64,000 bases of DNA from Ceratorhiza oryzae-sativae (lineage: Eukaryota; Basidiomycota; Agaricomycetes; Cantharellales; Ceratobasidiaceae), in NCBI GenBank assembly GCA_030998015.1, contig JARWMV010000238.1, forward strand, positions 992,001-1,056,000, given 5' to 3'. Positions 40,021 to 51,974 of the stretch are shown here, in pieces (the stretch's first letter is position 1; every line of letters starts with the position of its first letter). The notes beneath the pieces were generated by a model that saw only the letters and a program-made list of their open reading frames with translations, did no database searches and was not told where the DNA came from. Position numbers and translations under genes: made by a program.

Positions 40021-40936
40021 CAATCAGGCAATATTGTATCCTTATATATCTCTGTATATAAGATACAATGAATCAGACAGTATATAACTAATATGGTACT
40101 TTATTCCTCAGTACTAGTTATATAAGAAATCACACACAGACAAGAGAAAAATAGAAAGAGAAAAGAAACCAATAACCAGTCTGGGTTGAGTAGAGTAGGT
40201 GGTCTGGAAGGGCCTCAGAGGAGGTCCTTTTATACCCTGAGGAGGACATTCCAGAGCCAAATAGATGCATGCATGCAAGTGCAATCATCAAAAGAGGGTA
40301 CTGCTATACTTGGGGTACACCCTAGCCCAATATAGGATAAGAGAGTAAAGATGGGGTGTGGATTGAAGGCATTGCTGCATCTGAGACCTGCTATTGGCTT
40401 GTAGATCATATTATCATAGTATATACATGTATGAATGGAGGCTACATCTCAGTGAGTCATAAAGTGAGTCAGAGAAGCTTCTGTATCAATTTGGAAGGCT
40501 CTCCTGACTCACTGGAGTCATTAGATCTTGATTGATGGTCCAGTAAGATTCTAATGATCTTCAGGCCATTCCGGTGCAAGGTTCTGGTGGATTGCAACGA
40601 TCTTTGGGCAGCAGATACCACTGAAGATTAGCTATCAATAGAGCATGAGGTCGCTTTGATAGTGTAAGCAGTTGCCAAGATATGAGCAGTGCAATGTTGT
40701 AATCAATATCTCCTGATAAGAGGAAATATTGCAACCTCTATATCTCTCTGAGTTCTTAAGATACAATCAAGATAAAATATGCGTTGGAAAGAGGAGATTT
40801 GTACTATTTTAATGGAACACAAATAGTACAATTAAGACAGATACAAATTCATTTAATTTCAAGAAAATTACAGAGGCATCACTTGAGGTTGGCAAAGCAG
40901 ACTAAAATAATAGAAAAATGTTAGTGATCCAAAACA
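40021..40936 (-). repeat. Truncated D-family LTR
   Basis: Starts inside the LTR at CAATCAGGCAATATTG (equivalent to about 22572) and ends GATCCAAAACA. The missing part is replaced by the family-A LTR, so that element probably inserted into this LTR and later lost its left side. CpG sites kept in the D LTR near 37600 are TG or CA here. Confidence 0.88.
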
Positions 40937-41740
40937 CATGCAGGCTATTTTGACAGCAGTGTTTCCTTTGTCACTCTTGCCATTCCCTCTTCCTCCATGT
41001 TTCCAACAGCTACCACCAGGTTTGTAGGCTCCACCCCCTTCAGCCTGGCAATCCTTCTTGATACACCCCTTCTTTTTACAGTTGTGAAACTTGATATCTG
41101 ACCTGTTCAAGTTAGGGCAATATGGGGCTGATTTAGCAAATAGGGTGACATCAGGGCCAATCATTGTGCCTTGGTGGCAATGTTCTTTGTCCATTAATCT
41201 AGCCAGTAAGTCTGATACATATTTGACATGTTTATCAGGCTTAGTTTGGTCTACATGCCAGGATATTGTACCTATAAAAGTTTGCCAAGCAATCCAACAA
41301 CCTGTAGACCATAATTGAGCTCATTCAAGTTCTCTCCTAGCATGGTAAGTTCATCCACAGCAATGTGTAAATTGCACATATGTCCTTCAAGTGACTGATT
41401 GTCCTGCATAATAGCACAGTAGAAGTGATTTCATGCAGAAATTAATTCAAGTAGAGATGAAGATTTGTATAATGAATCTGGGTGGTTCCAGCAGTCTTTT
41501 GAGGACTTGAATCAGACAAGTTGGATAGATATAGCATTGGAGCAGCATAATTGTATTGTTCGAAGTGCTTTTCTATCATTTGACATCCATTTCATACTGT
41601 CAGTGGCCTTATTAGGGCCTGGATTAATGAGCATTCTGTCAACATAATCATATAAGCTGCAGTTGACTAGAATATCAACCATTCACATGCACCAGACAAC
41701 ATAGTTGTCTTGACTGGTAAGTTTGTCTATCTTGTGCATA
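40937..41740 (-). pseudogene. Copia-type gag, main part
   Basis: Ty1/Copia Gag relic on the minus strand, continuing from 43126-43050 once the solo LTR is removed. Seen: KIDKLTSQDNYVVW and DILVNCSLYDYVD at the start, WMSNDRKALRTIQL, the half-decayed knuckle HNCKKKGCIKKDCQAEGGG (first Cys and the His replaced), then GGSCWKHGGRGNGKSDKG. Several stops. No Copia protease, integrase or RT remains; the D-family LTR at 40936 cuts it. Confidence 0.8.
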
Positions 41741-43044
41741 TGTTATGGATTACTAACATTTTCTATTAATTTAGTCTGCTCTGCCAACCTCAAGCAATGC
41801 CTCTGTAATTGATTTGTGAAATACTTGAATTTGTGTGCACTCCAAATTGTACTATTTCCAGTTCCATTAAATAGTACAGATTTCCTGCTTTCCAACGCAT
41901 ATTTTATTCAGTTTTTACAATAAGATCTCAGATAGATACAGAGGTTGCAATATTTCCTGTTATCAGGAGATATTGATTACAACATCACACTGCTCATATC
42001 TCAGCAACTGCTTAAGCTATCAAAGCAATCTCATGCTCTATCGAGAGCTAATCCTTGGCAGTATCTGCTGCCCAAAGATCATCACAATCCACCAGATCCT
42101 CATGCCAGAATGGCCCAAAGATCATTGGAATCTTACTGGACCATCAATCAAGATCTAATGACTCCAGTGAGTCAGGAGAGCCTTCCAAATTGATCCAGAA
42201 GCTTCTCTGACTCACTTTATGACTCACTGAGATGTAGCCTCCATTCATTACATGTATATACTATGATAACATGATCTACAAGCCAATAGCAGGTCTCAGA
42301 TGCATCAATGCCTTTGATCCACACCCTGTCTTTACTCTCTTATCCTATACTGGGCTAGGGTGTACCCCAAGTATAGCAGTACCCTCTTTTGATGATTGGA
42401 CCGGCATGCATGAATCTATTTGGCTCTGGAATGCCCTCCTCAGGGTATAAATGGACCTCCTCTGAGGCCCTTGCAGACCACCCTCTACTCAACCCAGACC
42501 AGTTATTGGTTTCTTTTCTCTTTCTATTTCTCTCTTGTCTGTGTGTGATTTCTTATATAACTAGTACTGAGGAATAAAGTACCATATTAGTTATATACTG
42601 TCTGATTCATTGTATCTTATATACAGAGATATATAAGGATACAATATTGCCTGATTGAGCATGACATTAAGTACCAGCTATTAGAGGGAATCTAAGTACC
42701 TGTCGCTGAGGAAGTACATGCATTAGACAGCCCACCATCTATCCTATAAGCTATTGCTTAAGTCTAGTATTAAGATTAGTATCAGTTAGTCCAAGCAACT
42801 AGGGCTGAACTACATTCTAAGATATCTAAGGGAACCTGACCATAGTAGTCTTGCTCTTTGTACCTATAAATTAGTCAGTTTACACTGTGAAAGATTCAAA
42901 CTACTGTGAGTGTTACTTGATCACATTGCAACTACTTTGAGCCTTCTTACTCTAGTCGAAGAAGTTTTGAGTACAATTAGTGTATACTAACATATCTACA
43001 ATTGCTTAAGCTCTAGATATCTAAGTGTACCCTGACCTGTAACA
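41741..43044 (+). repeat. Solo D-family LTR in Copia gag
   Basis: TGTTATGG to CCTGACCTGTAACA, perfect 5-bp duplication GCATA (41736-41740 and 43045-43049). Shows that this family makes 5-bp target duplications. CpG largely lost relative to the D LTRs. Confidence 0.93.
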
Positions 43045-43049
43045 GCATA

Positions 43050-43210
43050 CCCAAACCAACTAATACTGAAACCTTGGCATTACTTGACATGGAGGGATTG
43101 GGCCTAGAGGCATCAGGCAAGGCCATAGTGAGGCTATGTATGCAATAAATTATAGAGGTTGGTAGTTGGTATTGCAACTAGTAGGTTATAGTCCACTGGG
43201 GCTCATAACC
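43050..43210 (-). pseudogene. Copia gag N-terminus and primer-site region
   Basis: ATG at 43126 begins MALPDASRPNPSMSSN, running to the solo LTR and resuming at 41735. Upstream at 43193-43210 the minus strand reads GGTTATGAGCCCCAGTGG directly after the LTR end, similar to the GGTTATCAGAGC type primer site of Copia elements. Confidence 0.65.
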
Positions 43211-43277
43211 TGTTGAATAAATGTGCAGTTAACTATATAGATTGAGTGGAGGAATCTTCTGGTACAGTATAAGTGCA
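43211..43277 (-). repeat. Copia 5' LTR, proximal part
   Basis: Starts TGTTGAATAA on the plus strand. Interrupted by the pogo element; continues at 45514 with a GTATATATAC promoter-like box. Confidence 0.55.
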
Positions 43278-45511
43278 CAGTGGCACCTGCAATCATGCAT
43301 ACTGGTGAATATGCATTACCTGTGAATAAGAATTGCACCCAAAGGTGGCTGGCAATGTATTTGAAATAGATCCTGGTGAATGAGTAAGGCAGTGACCTGG
43401 CAGGAAGAAGGTGCTCACAAGGCAGGATTTGTGCACCCCAACACCTGCCTTCCCAATGGTGTTGAGTCACACCCATGTAGAATTGACTAGAAAAATGAGA
43501 ATGAATATAAGCTTGCAATCCAAGCTGTCTGAGAACTTTTACACAGGGTACCACCCACCATCTGAGCTTGTAACTGCACATATACCCCTCACTCAAAGCA
43601 GGTTTTTTGTAGCTTATGGCTGTATACCATGGCTAACCATCTGTAGCAGTATGCCAGGATAGAAGCACTCATGCCCTTGCCCAATCTCTGCTGTTGTTGT
43701 TCCTAAAGTGCCAGTGAAGCAACACTGTTTAACACTCCAAGATCACCTTGATGTCATCAGGTTCTGTGAGGAGAACCCTCACCTAACAGACAGAGAGGCA
43801 GCTTGGGTGCTCAATTGTTGTGGTTATACTACAGTTAGGCAGTTGACAGTATGGCAACTAAAAAAGAATAAAACAGGGCTCCAGGGGCTAGTGCAAAACC
43901 CCAACAAGCTGTGATTCAAATGCATATGTCAAGTTGAATACCCCAACATCAATCAGGCACTGCAGAAGTGGATCCTTCAGCACCAGGGACAACATATAAC
44001 ACTTACAGGCAATGCAATTTGCCCAAAAGCACACTGTTTTGCTGTGCTGTTTGGGTATCCAAGCAACTTTCTATTGCTCTCAAATGGCTGGCTTGACAGT
44101 TTGAAGGCTTGAATGGCCCTTCAGCAGTATTGCTTCCATGGAGAGGCTGCCTCTTCCCCAGTTGGCACTCTTGGAGCCAAGATCCTTCAAGTACAGGCAC
44201 TCATTCAGATGTGCCATCTGCATAATGTCTTCAATTTTGATGAATCAGCCCTGTTCTGGCTCTCTGTACATAACAAGGGCCTAGCAACCCACCAGATGGC
44301 TGGGTTGAAGGGTAACAAGACCTGGCTTTCAGTTGGGCTCAACTTTAACATGGATGGTTCAGAGAAGCTCCCTCCCCTTATAATTGGGCATGCTCAGCAG
44401 CCTTGAGCATTTGGGAAGTGAGATGGGTGTGAGCTTGGGTATGACTATTGGTGGAACAAGAAAGCCTGGATGACTGGGTCAATTTGGTAGGGGTAAGTAA
44501 TAATTTCTGCCTATATTCACATAATTTTTGATCTATCTCATTCAATTATTGCATAGCTGGCTTGCCAATCTCAATGCAGAGATGGCACATCAACAGTAAC
44601 ATATTCTATTACTATGCAACAATGCCCCTTCCCATATACATGAGCCCTCCAAGTACCCAAATATTCAGATCAAGTATTTTGCTCCCAATCTGACTGCTTG
44701 GATTCAACCTGGTATCATTTGCTGTTGGAAGGCTAATTACCAGTGGTTATTTCTTGAACAGGCAATCAAGCATAATGAAGCAGGCAAAGCCAACATTTAC
44801 AAGGTTAATCAGCTTACAGCAATGTTGATGATACATGAGGCATGGGCCCATGTCAGTCCCAGCACTATCTGTAACTGCTGGGTACATACAAAGCTGAGTG
44901 GCACCAGCTCAGATGCATCACTATTGGCACCCCTGGTCCCAACACAAAGCAACAATGTGCAGGAGTCAATGTGGGCATTACAGACCTGTCTTAATGATCT
45001 TCACTCATGCACTGAGACAATTTCAACTGAGCCTACAAGTGCTGTCACCTTGGCCAATGTTGATTTACAGGTCCTGACTGAGCAGGATTGGACCAACACA
45101 GAAATTGTTGACCAGGTGATTGCCAAGATCAAGCAGGCAGATGCTGACATGCAGGGAGAGTTCCTGTGCAACAATGACATTGACAGCACAGTAGAACCCA
45201 AATTGTCTGACTTAAATACCACAGTGCCATTGCCAAAAGTCATCACATCCTCCCATGACACCCTTGTGTCACTCCAAGCCCTGCAAACCTTGATTTCTGG
45301 GGCCAAGGATCCTTGTCTCCAGACCAGTTTAGCTTTACTTTCAGATTTCAGCACTCAAATTTCATCATTGTAGCCTATGTGTATTTATATTCTATGTATG
45401 GTGTATTATACATGTATATGAAATCCACTGGTGTTTTAGCCAAACCCACAATGACACATCACCTGTGAATAAGAATTCCACCAATGCTATGCATCATTGC
45501 AGATACCACTG
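43278..45511 (+). mobile_element. Pogo-type DNA transposon, dead
   Basis: 2234 bp. Ends are inverted: CAGTGGCACCTGCAATCATG at the left and CAGTGGTATCTGCAATGATG read inward from the right. The right flank is TA, the left is CA (a decayed TA). Inside both ends lies a 17-bp stretch ACCTGTGAATAAGAATT in direct, not inverted, orientation. Encodes a decayed transposase. Inserted in a Copia LTR. Confidence 0.75.
43708..45373 (+). pseudogene. Pogo transposase (HTH, CENP-B-like, DDE)
   Basis: Cut-and-paste transposase relic. N-terminal psq-type HTH (LTLQDHLDVIRFCEENPHLT, AAWVLNCCGYTTVRQLTVW). After a TGA comes the CENP-B-like domain (EYPNINQALQKWILQHQG, LLLSNGWLDSLKA). The DDE core starts at VFNFDESALFWL. 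A predicted intron 44493-44556 (GTAAGT to CATAG) leads to WLANLNAEMAHQQ, a TAA, then LLLCNNAPSH, where the second catalytic Asp is Asn. The last part has KYFAPNLTAWIQPGI. C-terminal region 44822-45373 is open and Asn/Thr-rich. Stops, the D-to-N change and decayed flanks make it inactive. Confidence 0.85.
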
Positions 45512-45513
45512 TA

Positions 45514-45626
45514 TGTACATAGGTGTATATATACTATGTAGCATTCATAAAGCTATACTGCTGTAGATACAATACAAGGCAATACATCAAGTACAAACTG
45601 CTAAGCAGCACATGATTGGGGCAGTG
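45514..45626 (-). repeat. Copia 5' LTR, distal part (approximate end)
   Basis: Continuation of 43211-43277 after removal of pogo; contains GTATATATACACC on the minus strand. The outer boundary is probably near 45612 (GCAGCACA) but no TSD or partner LTR is available to fix it. Confidence 0.45.
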
Positions 45627-46055
45627 TGTAAGTGCCATCAACAAAGCCACACTGTGGCTAGGTATCAATCAGCAAGTCTTATTGTGTGTACACTCAACAG
45701 AATTGACAAGGTAGAGCAGGCTGGGGTAGACCAGCTTGCTCTCATTGCTTTTATACTATTCTAACCAAGGGAGTGACTAAGTGTACATGCAGGATGAGTA
45801 AGAATGAATGGCAGTGACCAGTCAGCCTGTTACTAATAATAGTACATCCATCAGTCAGAAAGTAACTAATAATAGTAGGATGAGTAAGGTGAATGGCTGT
45901 GATCAGTAAGCAAGAGCCTAATAATAGGACATGGCTCAGTAAGCTAGTGGAGGTGCTTACTCATGACAGGAAGATGGTCAAGCCACAAGACAAAGGTGGT
46001 AGACAAAGGGAAAAAATGATGGTTAGCCACAAGACCTTGATTGTGGCTCATGACA
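45627..46055 (-). repeat. 3' LTR of element E (left edge approximate)
   Basis: Ends GGCTCATGACA at 46055, next to the polypurine tract GGGGGGCAA (46056-46064 on the minus strand). Shares TGACAAG(G/A)TAGAGCAGGCTGGGG-like sequence with 52943-53050. Contains repeated TAATAATAG and GGATGAGTAAG motifs near 45830-45930. Confidence 0.65.
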
Positions 46056-46244
46056 TTGCCCCCCTCTTATGGTGAGTCTTAGGGACCTTAGGTGAACAAA
46101 CATAAGCTCAACCATCATTTTTTATTGAGTCCATAGAAAAAAAAATCATCCATAAGATACAGATTTAGAAGGAGGGAAGGTCTGTGATAACGTCCCAAGA
46201 TTCCTATTTTCCTTCTGTTCCTGTAGGGCCCTTCTTTCCTTTGC

Positions 46245-47144
46245 TCATTCTTCCTGTAGAAATTCTAAATATTCCTTAGGTGCTCCTTGTTTGTGAGCTT
46301 GTTGGTACTCACACTCTAGGGATTTGTATTGTGTTTGTTCATCCTCCTTGGTCATCAGTGAGTCTAGGCACAGGCTTTTCATGGCCTGCTGAGGTACTTC
46401 CTGCTTGTGGTCCCATGCTTTCTGATTGAGCCAGTTCCACAGGTCCTCCTTGGTCATGACCTCCTTTTTTGCCACATCCATCACCCCCTGTGTTCATAGG
46501 ACCTTTAGGATGTGGTGGTACCCTACTGGTACCTTAGTCTTCCACTCCTCAATCACCACCCACATTGTCTTGAGACCTGTTGAATTGTTCTCCTTCCTCC
46601 ATGCCTCTATGTCTGAGGCCCTTATCCACCATTCAGTGGACTCTGCTACCCAAACTGGGTACTTCTCCATCTCCTTCTTCCATTGCTCCTCCATTTTCTC
46701 CTGCACCTTCCTCATCCTTTCCTCCTTCCCTGCCTCCACTACCAATCTCACACTGTCTGCTACAAATTGCCCTATCACAAATAGCTTGGTTTGTTGCATT
46801 TCTTTTGCACTTTCTGGCATCCAAATCCATCTTCCCACCCATTCCAGATCACCCCACTTGGGGCACCACAGGGTCTTGTAGTCAACCCACTTGCAATTCC
46901 ATTGCTCCTGCATGGGGACATAGTCAAGGTCAGCCTTGGGGTCAAGGGATTTGGTGTGATTGTGACTCCTAATGAAGGAGTCACACCACTTTATGGCCTC
47001 CTGATAGGAGTACATGCAGCAGGTAGCTACAGTAGGGGTGTTATGCTGGTTTCTAGTGGAATGTTGGATTTGGGGCTTACACTTGAGGCCCTTGTGGGCA
47101 GTGGAAACAGCAGTGATGGTGGTGGAGGTGTGTTGAGCAGGCAT
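46245..47144 (-). pseudogene. ORF3 of element E, downstream of integrase
   Basis: ATG at 47144. One frame of 300 codons interrupted by a single stop near 46494 (KVL-stop-TQG). Blocks: a Thr/His-rich start, YSYQEAIKWCDSFI, PKADLDYVPMQEQW, WVDYKTLWCPKWGDLEWVGR, a helical charged part (GKEERMRKVQEKMEEQWKKE), WWIRASDIEAWRKEN, then MTKEDLWNWLNQ and HKQGAPKEYLEFLQEE. The same blocks occur downstream of integrase in C. Tryptophan content is high. Family unknown. Its place after pol corresponds to an env or accessory gene; no membrane segment is seen. Confidence 0.65.
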
Positions 47145-47403
47145 GTTAGGCTGGGCAAGGGTAGGTTGAGTGAGTTAAGGAGGTTTGAGTTATGTGGGCT
47201 GTGTGGTAGCAGTGCTGAGTAGCTGGTGCTGAGGTTTGAGGCTTTCCCCCCCCCCCACCTTTTTACCCTTTTCTTCCTTTTTTGTAGTTCTTTGGGAGTG
47301 GGGTCTCTGGGTGTCACTTGACTAAGTCTGCCAAGATCTGAAGGAGTTCAGCTATTTTTTCAGCCCTTTCCAGGGTGTCTTCACTTGGATCATAGCCATT
47401 TCA

Positions 47404-49054
47404 TCAAATTTGATAATAGAGTTGCTTCCCCCATTGTTCCCATGCAACCACATGGTCCACTTTGTATTGCTCCTCCCCTTCTTCTGTGATGATTGGGGGT
47501 AGTCTCATTTGACACCTGTGAAAATTATTGTCTTCTGTGAAGGGAAGAAGTAGGTTGATGTGAAATACATCATGGATCCTCATGGTGAGAGGTACCTCAA
47601 GGTGGTAAGCATGGGACAAGATCTTCTCCTTGATAGTGAAGGGTCCAGCCTGTTTGTTATCCAGCTTCTTGATTGGTCATTTGGTCCTCAGGTTTGGGGT
47701 GATCAGCTGGACTCTGTCCCTTATCTCATATTGCTTTTGGGGTTCCCCCTCTCTTGTCCTGTGGAATTCCATGGAGGCCTTGACTTCATCCTGGATCTCT
47801 AGCATTGATTTGGCTGTTAGTTTGGCTGGTGGTGAATCAATTTCCAAATCTGCAATGTTTCATCTGGGGTGTCTCCCATAGACTGTCTCAAAGGCTTAGA
47901 GATGTTGCATAGGAATACCAGTGCCTACCTGCACTGGATTTGCTTGGCAAGTTTGAATCTGTTGAGAAAACTGTATATATGTGCAGAAACCTCTCACCGG
48001 CACGAAAATGCGCATATATGCAGCTTTTTCAACGGATTTGAACTCGCCGAGCAAATCCGGTGCGGGTATGCGCTGGTATTCTGCACAATATGTTTACAAA
48101 TGCTTTCTTCACTGTGGCAGAATGTCCCTGATTGTTATCACAGAATTCTGCAATGGGAAGCCACTTTGCCCAATCATCTTGCCAGTAATTGCAGCAGCTT
48201 CTTAGGAATCCTTCTAGCCATTGGTTGGTCCTTTCTGTGATTCCATCCATTTCAGGATGGTAGGCTGTGGAGAATTTGGGGTCAATCTCCAGCTTTTGGT
48301 ATAGCACCTTGAGGAATTGACTATTGAAGGTAGTTCCCTTGTCTGATGCTGTTTTCTTGGGAAGACTGTGTAATTGCCATACTTCCTGGATGAGTAGGTC
48401 TGCCACCCCTTCAGCATTGATGCTTTCCAAGCAGGGTATGAAGTGAGCTTGTCTGGAGAATCAGTCTATGACTACCAAAATGCTGTCAGACCCTTGGGAA
48501 TCAGGTAGTTTCACAATGAAGTCATATGCAATTTCCTCCCAAGGCTGTGAAGGAATGGGTAAGGGTTTAGGTGGTGCATATTGTTTGTGTCTCTTACTTC
48601 TTTGACAGACTTCACAGGATTCCACAACACAGTTTACCTGATTCTTCATCCCTGGCCAATAGTACCTTCTGGACAGAAGTTCTAGGGTCCTTGCTTGATC
48701 TTGGTGTCCTGCTATTGGGGTATCATGGTGCATCTCCAGGAGCCATAGTTTGATCCCTTTGTTGTCTGGAATCACAACAATCCTCCCTTCATACCATGGG
48801 AGTTCTTCCATCCAATCATATTTGTCATATTGCTGTTTGATGCTAAGTGGTAGGTTTTCCTTTGCCTTGGTACTCATGATTAAGGTCTGGAGGGATTCAT
48901 CCTCTGTTTGGGCTTCTTGGATCTCAGCAATGATGTCCATTGAGGTTTCTGCCTTGAATCTGATGAACCTTTCAGCCTCAATCATGATTTGTTGGGGGTT
49001 AGGGACATCATTATGATCATGCCTTCTAAAGAGTGCATCTGGCTTTTGTGACAT
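47404..49054 (-). pseudogene. Integrase and chromodomain, element E
   Basis: Frames 49054-48461 (AGHQDQARTLELLSRRYYW, CEVCQRSKRH, IAYDFIVKLP), 48430-48029 (TASDKGTTFNSQ with the second D present, EMDGITERTNQ with E) and 47619-47404 (QYKVDHVVAWEQWGKQLYYQ, chromodomain). Interrupted by a hAT-type MITE after SATVKKAF. Catalytic residues are all present, unlike in C. Confidence 0.88.
47897..48096. mobile_element. hAT-type MITE (200 bp) in element E integrase
   Basis: Near-palindrome. Left end TAGAGATGTTGCATAGGAAT, right end read inward TAAACATATTGTGCAGAATA. Flanked by 8-bp duplications CAAAGGCT (47889-47896) and CAAATGCT (48097-48104), differing at one base, as expected for hAT. The right arm retains CpG at many sites (CCGGATTTGCTCGGCGAGTT read inward), while the left arm has TG or CA there (CTGGATTTGCTTGGCAAGTT). 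Confidence 0.8.
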
Positions 49055-49209
49055 CTTCCCTGGTCTGTTGGGATATTGAAATTATAGGAGGCTAGTTCCA
49101 AATGCCACCTAGTATGCCTTCAGTTGAAGGTTTCTGCTGTCTTCCATCTTTCCAGGTTCCTATGATCTGTGTAGACCTCAATTGGGGCCTCTGTCCCTTC
49201 TAGGTACGT
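49055..49209 (-). pseudogene. RNase H C-terminal remnant, element E
   Basis: Codes EAPIEVYTDHRNLERW on the minus strand, the second half of RNase H, ending at the D-family LTR. The first half is on the other side and about 65 residues between are missing. Confidence 0.75.
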
Positions 49210-50423
49210 TGTTGTGGATTACTAACATTCTCTATTATTTTAGTCTACTCTGCCAACCTCAATTGATGGCTCTGTAATTAAATTGTGAATTGCTTGAATT
49301 TGTATGCACCTCAATTGTACTATTTTGTATTCCATTGAATATTAAAAATTTCCTGTTCTCCAAAGCATATTTGATTAAGTTTTTACAATAAGATCTCAGA
49401 GAGATATAGAGGTTGCAATATTTCCTCTTATCAAGAAATATTGATTATAGCATTGTACAACTCATATCTCAGCAACCGCTTATGCTAGCAAAGTGATCTT
49501 ATGCTCTATCAATAGCCAATCTTTGGCAATATTTGCTTCCCAAAGATTGTTGCAATACTCCAGATCCTTGCACTGGAATGGCCCAAAGATCATTAGAATC
49601 TTACTGGACCATCAATCAAGATCTAATGACTCCAGTGAGTCAGGAGAGCCTTCCAAATTGATCCAGAAGCTTCTCTGACTCACTTTATGACTCACTGAGA
49701 TGTAGCCTCCATTCATACATGTATATACTATGATAATATGATCTACAAGCTAATAGCAGGTCTCAGATGCATCAATGCCTTTGATCCACACCCTGTCTTT
49801 ACTCTTTATCCTATACTGGGCTAGGGTGTACCCCAAGTATAGCAGTACCCTCTTTTGATGATTGCACTGGCATGCATGCATCTATTTGGCTCTGGAATGC
49901 CCTCCTCAGGGTATACAAGGACCTCCTCTGAGGCTGTTCCAGACACCCACTCTTACTCAACCCAAACTGGTTATTGGTTTCTTTCTCTTTCTATTTCTCT
50001 TGTCTGTGTGAGATTTCTTATATAACTAGTACTGAGGAATAAAGTACCATATTAGTTATATACTGTCTGATTCATTGTATCTTGTATACAGATATATATA
50101 AGGATACAATATTGCCTGATTGAGCATGACATTAAGTACCAGCTATTAGAGGAAATCAAGTACCTGTACCTGGGGAAGTACACATTAGGCAGCCCTCCAT
50201 CTATCCAATAAACTATCACTTAAGTCTAGTATTAAGATTAGTATTAGTTAGTCAAGTGACTATGGCTGAACTACATTTAAGATATTGAAGGGAACCTGAC
50301 CATAGTAGTCTTGCTCTTTATACCTATAAATTAGTCAGTTTACACTGTGAAAGATTAAGGCTACCTTGAGTGTTACTTGATTGCATTGCAACTAGATATT
50401 CAAGTGTACCCTGACCTGTAACA
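49210..50423 (+). repeat. Solo D-family LTR in element E
   Basis: TGTTGTGG to CTGACCTGTAACA. Flanks TACGT and TGAGG do not match, and about 200 bases of E RNase H are missing at the site, so the target lost sequence with or after insertion. CpG-poor compared with the D LTRs. Confidence 0.88.
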
Positions 50424-51306
50424 TGAGGGTGGGGTGTATAAGTACTGGGTCTCTTGCCATTGGCTTCTTGATTTCATCAAAGGCTTCTTGTTCAGTGGTG
50501 GTCCATTGCCATTTAGTATCCTTCCTAATAAGTTCTGTTAGGGGTTTTTGTTTTGGTACTAAAGTTTGGTACAAATCTTCAGTAAAAGTTTGCAAATCCT
50601 AAGAATGACTGGATTTGTTTTACTGTTGTAGGCTCTTTCCATTCCACAATTACCCTGATCTTTCCTGTTCCATGGAAATACCTTTAGGGGCTATGACAAT
50701 TCCTATGAAACTGGTCCTTGTTGTCAAGAAGTTGCATTTGTGTGGCTTCAGGAACAGGTGGTGCTTCCTAAGATGCCCTAGGACTTCTTGCACATGCTCC
50801 TTATGTTCCTCTCTATTGTTGGAGTAGATTATGAGGTCATCTATGTACACAACCATGCAAACATCTATGAGATCTTCAAATATGGAGCTTATGAACCACA
50901 TCCATATTGATGGCCCATTCCTTAAACTGAATGGCATTATTGTGTATTCAAATATCCTGTACTTGTTCCTGAATGCAGCCTTCTATTTATCCTCTTCCTT
51001 TATCCTTATATTGTTGAACACCTATCAGATGTCAATCTTGGTAAATATTGTGGCATCCTTCAGTTTCTCTATGAGATCCTGTTGTACTGGCATAGGGAAT
51101 TGTGCTGGCTTGGTAATGGTGTTCAGTTTTCTATAATCTACTACCAACCTCAGCCCCACATCTGCTTTGTTCACATAGAAGCAGGAGGCAGCAATGTTTG
51201 ATTTGCTTCTTCTTATGTTCCCATCCTTGAGCTCCTTGTCAATGTACTCATTTAAGGCTGCCAACTCTGCTGGGGTCATTGGGTAGACTTTTACTGGTTT
51301 AGGCAA
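50424..51306 (-). pseudogene. Reverse transcriptase and start of RNase H, element E
   Basis: Frames 51306-51025 (YPMTPAELAALNEYIDKEL, CFYVNKADVGLRLVVDYRKL), 50937-50650 (MPFSLRNGPSIWMWFISSIF, VVYIDDLIIYSNN) and 50595-50424 (TEQEAFDEIKKPMARDPVLI). The catalytic box reads YIDD. The G in MPFGL is S. Frameshifts separate the pieces. Confidence 0.86.
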
Positions 51307-51345
51307 TTCTGCACCTTCTATGAAGTCTATTGCATGGTCAAATGG

Positions 51346-51861
51346 TCAGTGTTTAGGAAGTTCACTTAAACCTTCTTCTTGGAATAGATCTATGAAATCA
51401 CTAAACCCTTGGGGTATCAGAGGTGTTTCTTCAGCTGCTTTGCCAGCAATATGGTCTTTATATGAGATGGATAGGTCTTTCCATTCAATCACAGGTTCAG
51501 CCTCTTCTAGCCAGTCTTTACCTAATATCACCTCATTATCTCCTAAGTCCATTATCTAAAAGGTGCACTTTAGTGTTTTTCCTTCTAATTCAATTTGCAG
51601 TTCACTCTTTTCTGAAATTGCATCCTTGATTTCCTTTCCATCCATTGCAATTACTGATCATGTAGCCTTAAGCTGCTCTGTCAGGATTCCCTTTCTTTTG
51701 ACATATCCTGACTCCATGCAGTTACAAGAGGACCCTGAATCTATCAGTGTTTTGGCTGGTTCCATGATTCCCTCAACAGTTGTGTATATTATTGATTGAT
51801 TATTGGATTTCTTAAGAAAATATAAATTAGCTGCTGGGGTGTTTGCAAGGTCTACTGACAT
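51346..51861 (-). pseudogene. Protease of element E
   Basis: KTLIDSGSSCNCMESGYV active site in frame 51861-51658 and DNEVILGKDWLEEAEPVIEW in frame 51552-51346. TGA at LPKH-stop-PFDH, at the same position as in C. Confidence 0.83.
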
Positions 51862-51974
51862 GGATTCAGTGGACCCTGCTAGTTTTCCAACTTGGAATCT
51901 GTCTCATGGTTGTCAGTTTCTTTTTCTGTGGTTGCCTTGCCAACAATCTTGCTTTTGTTGTAAGTCTATTGTCC

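Noticed and set aside
43316..45475. ACCTGTGAATAAGAATT repeats as terminal inverted repeats or LTRs
   Set aside because: They are in direct orientation and lie inside the true inverted ends of the pogo element.
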